Source: JBCDBW01 sp039182965 (GTDB taxonomy: Bacteria > Verrucomicrobiota > Verrucomicrobiia > Verrucomicrobiales > DEV007). From it: 7,841 bases of DNA. A model generated the notes under the pieces. It was not told the origin of the DNA and did no database searches. It worked only from the letters and a program-made list of their open reading frames with translations. The stretch covers positions 1-7,841 of the forward strand of contig JBCDBW010000157.1 of assembly GCA_039182965.1 (NCBI GenBank), given 5' to 3'. Positions 5,225 through 7,841 of the stretch are shown piece after piece. A program made the position numbers and the translations under genes. Within the stretch, counting starts at the first letter, position 1. Every line of letters starts with the position of its first letter.

Positions 5225-7841
5225 ATGCACGGCCACCCGCGTCCCATCCTTGCTATACTGATTGGCCTCACCGCCGTTTCAGCCGCCCTGCGGGGTGTCG
5301 CACCCGCCCAAGCCCCCGTCTGGATCTCAGGCGCCACCGTCCAGCTCTTTGATATCCAGGAACCCATCGACCAAGTCTATCAACTGGTCCCCAATCAAAC
5401 TCCCAATCTCAACGAAGCCCGTTCCACCATCAACTTCGGCAATAACTCCTTCACCGACCCCGTCTCCAGCACGGCCTTTAGCACCCAATTCCTCGTCAAA
5501 GTCTTTGGCCAAATCGAAGCCCCCATTACCGGAACCTATGAATTCGCCTTGGAAAGTGATGACGGGAGCCTCCTCTACCTCGACGATTCCCTCCTTATCG
5601 ACAACGACGGCACCCACGGTCCCGAAACCGTCACCGCTCTAACGGAGCTTCCCGTCGGTTGGCATAGTTTCCAGATCGATGCCTTCAACGACGTCGGCGA
5701 TTTTCTCCTTCAGCTCCGCTGGAGAAAACCCGGAGACCTCGCCTTCTCCGTCATTCCGAGCTCCCATCTCCGCACCGATAACAACGTCGTGCGTGTCACC
5801 GCCCCCGGAAAAAAGTTTTTGCTCAAATCGGGAACCGATCGCCGCCCCGGTACCGGCCTGCCCCTCGAAGGCATGCATCCCGCTTGGGAAATCGAAACGA
5901 TCCGCCCCGGAGACTTCACCCCCCAAGTCGGTGCCATGACCCTCGCCGGTTCTTCCACTCTCTTCCTCGCCACTTTCACACCCAATCAAACCGATGCCTT
6001 AACTTGGGAACCGGAATCCCAAATCTGGCGTGTCGACAATATCGATGGCCTGCCAGCCAACGTCACCGCTACCCAAGTCGCCGGCTTCGGACTCCCGGAT
6101 TCCGCCCGGCCAAACGAAACCACAGGCCTCGCTTGGGTAGATGGCGAGCTATTCATCGCCGAACGCACCGGCGTCTTTCGGATGATCGATAACGATGAAG
6201 ACGGTGTCTTCGAGGAAAAAGTGCTCATCGGCGATAGCTGGTCCTGGGATAATTTTCACCAATTCGCTTTCTGCCTGAAACATCGCTCGGAACCCGATGG
6301 CGAATACCTATACGGCGCGCTCTCCGTCGCCATCGCCCTCGGCGGTAACAGTGATTCCAATCGCGCCGACTACAACGGTTCCGTTTACAAACTGAAAATT
6401 CCCGAACCCGGCGCCGGCCCTAATCCCGTCCAATATCTTTCCGGAGGGTTCCGCACCCCCAATGGCGTGGGTTTTGGCCCGAACGGAAATCTCTTTGTCA
6501 CCGACAACCAAGGCGGATGGAACCCTTCAAATAGCCTCGTCCACGCAGTCCCCGGACGCTTCTACGGACACTACAATCCCACTGACGTTTTCCCGCCCCC
6601 GCCATTCACCCCTCTCGCCGGTCGCTTCGAAAACCAACCGGTCTCTCCCAAAACCGTGCACTTCCCCCACAACGAAGTCGCCAATTCCCCCACTGACATC
6701 CTCCCCATCACCAGCGGAGACTTTGCCGGCCAACTCCTCGTCGGCGAACTCACCACCGGCGGCATTCGTCGCGTCTTCCTCGAAGAAATAAATGGCGAAC
6801 TTCAGGGGGCCGTCTTCCGCTTCGCCCAAGGCTTCGAAGGCGGCGTCCACCGGATGCGCCAGGCAGCAGACGGCACCATTTACGTCGGCTGTATGGGCTC
6901 CAGCGGATCGTGGTCATACCAAAACCTCACTCAAGGCCTCCAACGGATGCGTCCCAAATCCGAAGCCCCCGCCGTCTTCGAAATGAAAGCCGTTCGCGCC
7001 ACAACCACCGGTCTCGAGATCGAGTTCACTCTGCCTGTCCCCCTCGCACTCCTCCAAAACCCTCCTTCCTTCGAAGTCCAACAGTGGCGCTACGTCCCCA
7101 CCTCCAACTATGGCGGTCCCAAGATCGATCGCGAAACTCTAACCGTGACCTCCACCTCCCCGTCGGCAAACCGCAAACGGGTCTCCCTCAATCTGCCTGG
7201 CATCCGCAGCGATCGCGTTATCCATGTTCGCACCGGAGTCCGCAACGAGACGGGCGACGAACTCTGGTCCGGCGAAGCCTGGTATTCCATGATTCAATTC
7301 CCTGGCACCGATCCTGATCCCGAGCCCGATCCCGACCCCGACCCCGACCCAAATCCCGTCCCCACCCCGCAAGGCACGGTTCGCATCGAACTCGAAGATG
7401 GCGCCCTCAGTGGCAACGCCGCTCCCTCCAATGATGAACCCGACTTCAGCGGCACCGGCTTCGTCGCCCAATGGGATAACATTGGTAATAACGAAACCAT
7501 TACCGTCACTTATCAAGCCCCACACGACGGCGACTATCAATTCCTCATCCGATACGGCCGCGGCCAATGGTCCGGTATCGGTGAACTGCCACCCGCCGGC
7601 TACGTCAACCTCATCCTCGACAATAGCCCTCTTACTTCAGTCACCCTCGCACGCGCCACAGACTGGTCCGAATGGCTCCTAACTACCCCCCTCACCGTCC
7701 CCCTCACAACTGGGTCACATACCATCACACTCCGCAATCCCTATTCGAGCGCGATCGAAAAACCACTCGGCGTCGCCAATTTCGATTACTTGGAGATCAC
7801 CCCTCCACCTATCCCCCCCGCCCCGGAACCGCCCCCACAGC
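5225..7841 (+). CDS. Secreted PA14 / sorbosone-glucose dehydrogenase-like propeller / CBM6-like protein (3' end missing)
   Basis: The frame stays open for 872 codons and runs off the window. Residues 1-30 look like a signal peptide: a hydrophobic core at about 8-22, with possible cleavage near A20 or A30. A PA14 domain (about 37-183), usually a carbohydrate-binding fold, shows the hallmark SDDGSLLYLDD at 111-121. Residues about 218-577 form a beta-propeller resembling the glucose/sorbosone dehydrogenase family. Key segments are a DxDxDG acidic loop at D322-G327, the FHQF segment with H345, TPNGVGFGPNG around N413 and DNQGGW at 427-432. A beta domain (about 580-695) of the kind that follows such propellers comes next, containing YGGPKID and EAWY. 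An Asp-Pro linker (696-709) leads to a CBM6/CBM35-like module (about 717-858) and then a Pro-rich linker at the cut end, so at least one more domain probably follows. No CXXCH haem site is visible, so an attached cytochrome, if any, lies beyond the edge. Whether the propeller oxidises sugars is unproven. ATG 5225 is preferred because it gives the signal peptide; the frame is open upstream to a TAA at 5078, but offers only TTG or CTG starts there. Confidence 0.85.
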   Translation, partial: MHGHPRPILAILIGLTAVSAALRGVAPAQAPVWISGATVQLFDIQEPIDQVYQLVPNQTPNLNEARSTINFGNNSFTDPVSSTAFSTQFLVKVFGQIEAPITGTYEFALESDDGSLLYLDDSLLIDNDGTHGPETVTALTELPVGWHSFQIDAFNDVGDFLLQLRWRKPGDLAFSVIPSSHLRTDNNVVRVTAPGKKFLLKSGTDRRPGTGLPLEGMHPAWEIETIRPGDFTPQVGAMTLAGSSTLFLATFTPNQTDALTWEPESQIWRVDNIDGLPANVTATQVAGFGLPDSARPNETTGLAWVDGELFIAERTGVFRMIDNDEDGVFEEKVLIGDSWSWDNFHQFAFCLKHRSEPDGEYLYGALSVAIALGGNSDSNRADYNGSVYKLKIPEPGAGPNPVQYLSGGFRTPNGVGFGPNGNLFVTDNQGGWNPSNSLVHAVPGRFYGHYNPTDVFPPPPFTPLAGRFENQPVSPKTVHFPHNEVANSPTDILPITSGDFAGQLLVGELTTGGIRRVFLEEINGELQGAVFRFAQGFEGGVHRMRQAADGTIYVGCMGSSGSWSYQNLTQGLQRMRPKSEAPAVFEMKAVRATTTGLEIEFTLPVPLALLQNPPSFEVQQWRYVPTSNYGGPKIDRETLTVTSTSPSANRKRVSLNLPGIRSDRVIHVRTGVRNETGDELWSGEAWYSMIQFPGTDPDPEPDPDPDPDPNPVPTPQGTVRIELEDGALSGNAAPSNDEPDFSGTGFVAQWDNIGNNETITVTYQAPHDGDYQFLIRYGRGQWSGIGELPPAGYVNLILDNSPLTSVTLARATDWSEWLLTTPLTVPLTTGSHTITLRNPYSSAIEKPLGVANFDYLEITPPPIPPAPEPPPQ
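7310..7369 (+). repeat. Asp-Pro linker encoded by imperfect hexamer repeats
   Basis: Seven consecutive two-codon units, mostly GAC/GAT plus CCC, encode alternating Asp-Pro with one Glu-Pro (residues 696-709), then continue as Asn-Pro, Val-Pro and Thr-Pro. Such linkers separate catalytic and binding modules in secreted bacterial enzymes. The tandem units could vary in number by slippage. Confidence 0.8.

Noticed and set aside
6257..6286. Possible haem-binding motif near FCLKH in the PA14 protein
   Set aside because: The sequence lacks the first Cys and spacing of CXXCH, and no other CXXCH occurs in the visible 872 residues.
7139..7567. 142-codon Gly/Val-rich frame on the - strand with GSGSG repeats
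   Set aside because: The repeat is the antisense reading of the Asp-Pro linker tract; it is not an independent gene.

Overview
The window reads as part of a moderately GC-rich bacterial chromosome, most likely Verrucomicrobiota, possibly the marine Opitutae/Puniceicoccales. This is inferred from style, not from a marker gene. The clues are large secreted multidomain proteins, an Asp-rich EF-hand-like segment followed by a C-terminal beta domain of the type common in that phylum, a dehydrogenase-like propeller of the kind abundant in Verrucomicrobiota and Planctomycetota, strong use of C-ending codons, and starts without clear Shine-Dalgarno sequences.

Layout: three genes, all on the + strand, with separate intergenic regions rather than tight operon spacing. 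(1) Positions 1-141 hold an AT-rich island with a repeated 9-mer and a plausible promoter. (2) 142-3864 encodes a 1240-residue exported metalloprotease with a reprolysin-type HExxHxxGxxH zinc site. It is followed by two cadherin-like/bacterial Ig-like domains, a Calx-beta domain, a MAM domain, an Ig domain, an EF-hand loop and a C-terminal beta domain. (3) 3864-4140 holds an inverted-repeat structure at the end of gene 1 and a candidate promoter for gene 2. (4) 4141-5031 encodes a single-domain voltage-gated cation channel of the NaChBac/NavAb type with four S4 arginines, a TLEDWTD selectivity filter and a C-terminal coiled coil. (5) 5032-5224 holds a hairpin and an 8-bp direct repeat. (6) 5225 to the right edge encodes the first 872 residues of a secreted protein with a PA14 domain, a sorbosone/glucose-dehydrogenase-like propeller, a beta domain, a Asp-Pro linker and a CBM6/CBM35-like module. 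It is cut by the window edge.

No shared pathway is proven. The two secreted proteins fit extracellular breakdown or binding of polymers. The channel is the most unusual item: its filter naturally carries acidic residues at the positions where engineered acidic substitutions give bacterial sodium channels calcium permeability. Calcium is a recurring theme (reprolysin fold, Calx-beta, EF-hand, CBM), but a functional link between the genes is speculation. No tRNA, rRNA, CRISPR, insertion sequence or phage gene was seen.
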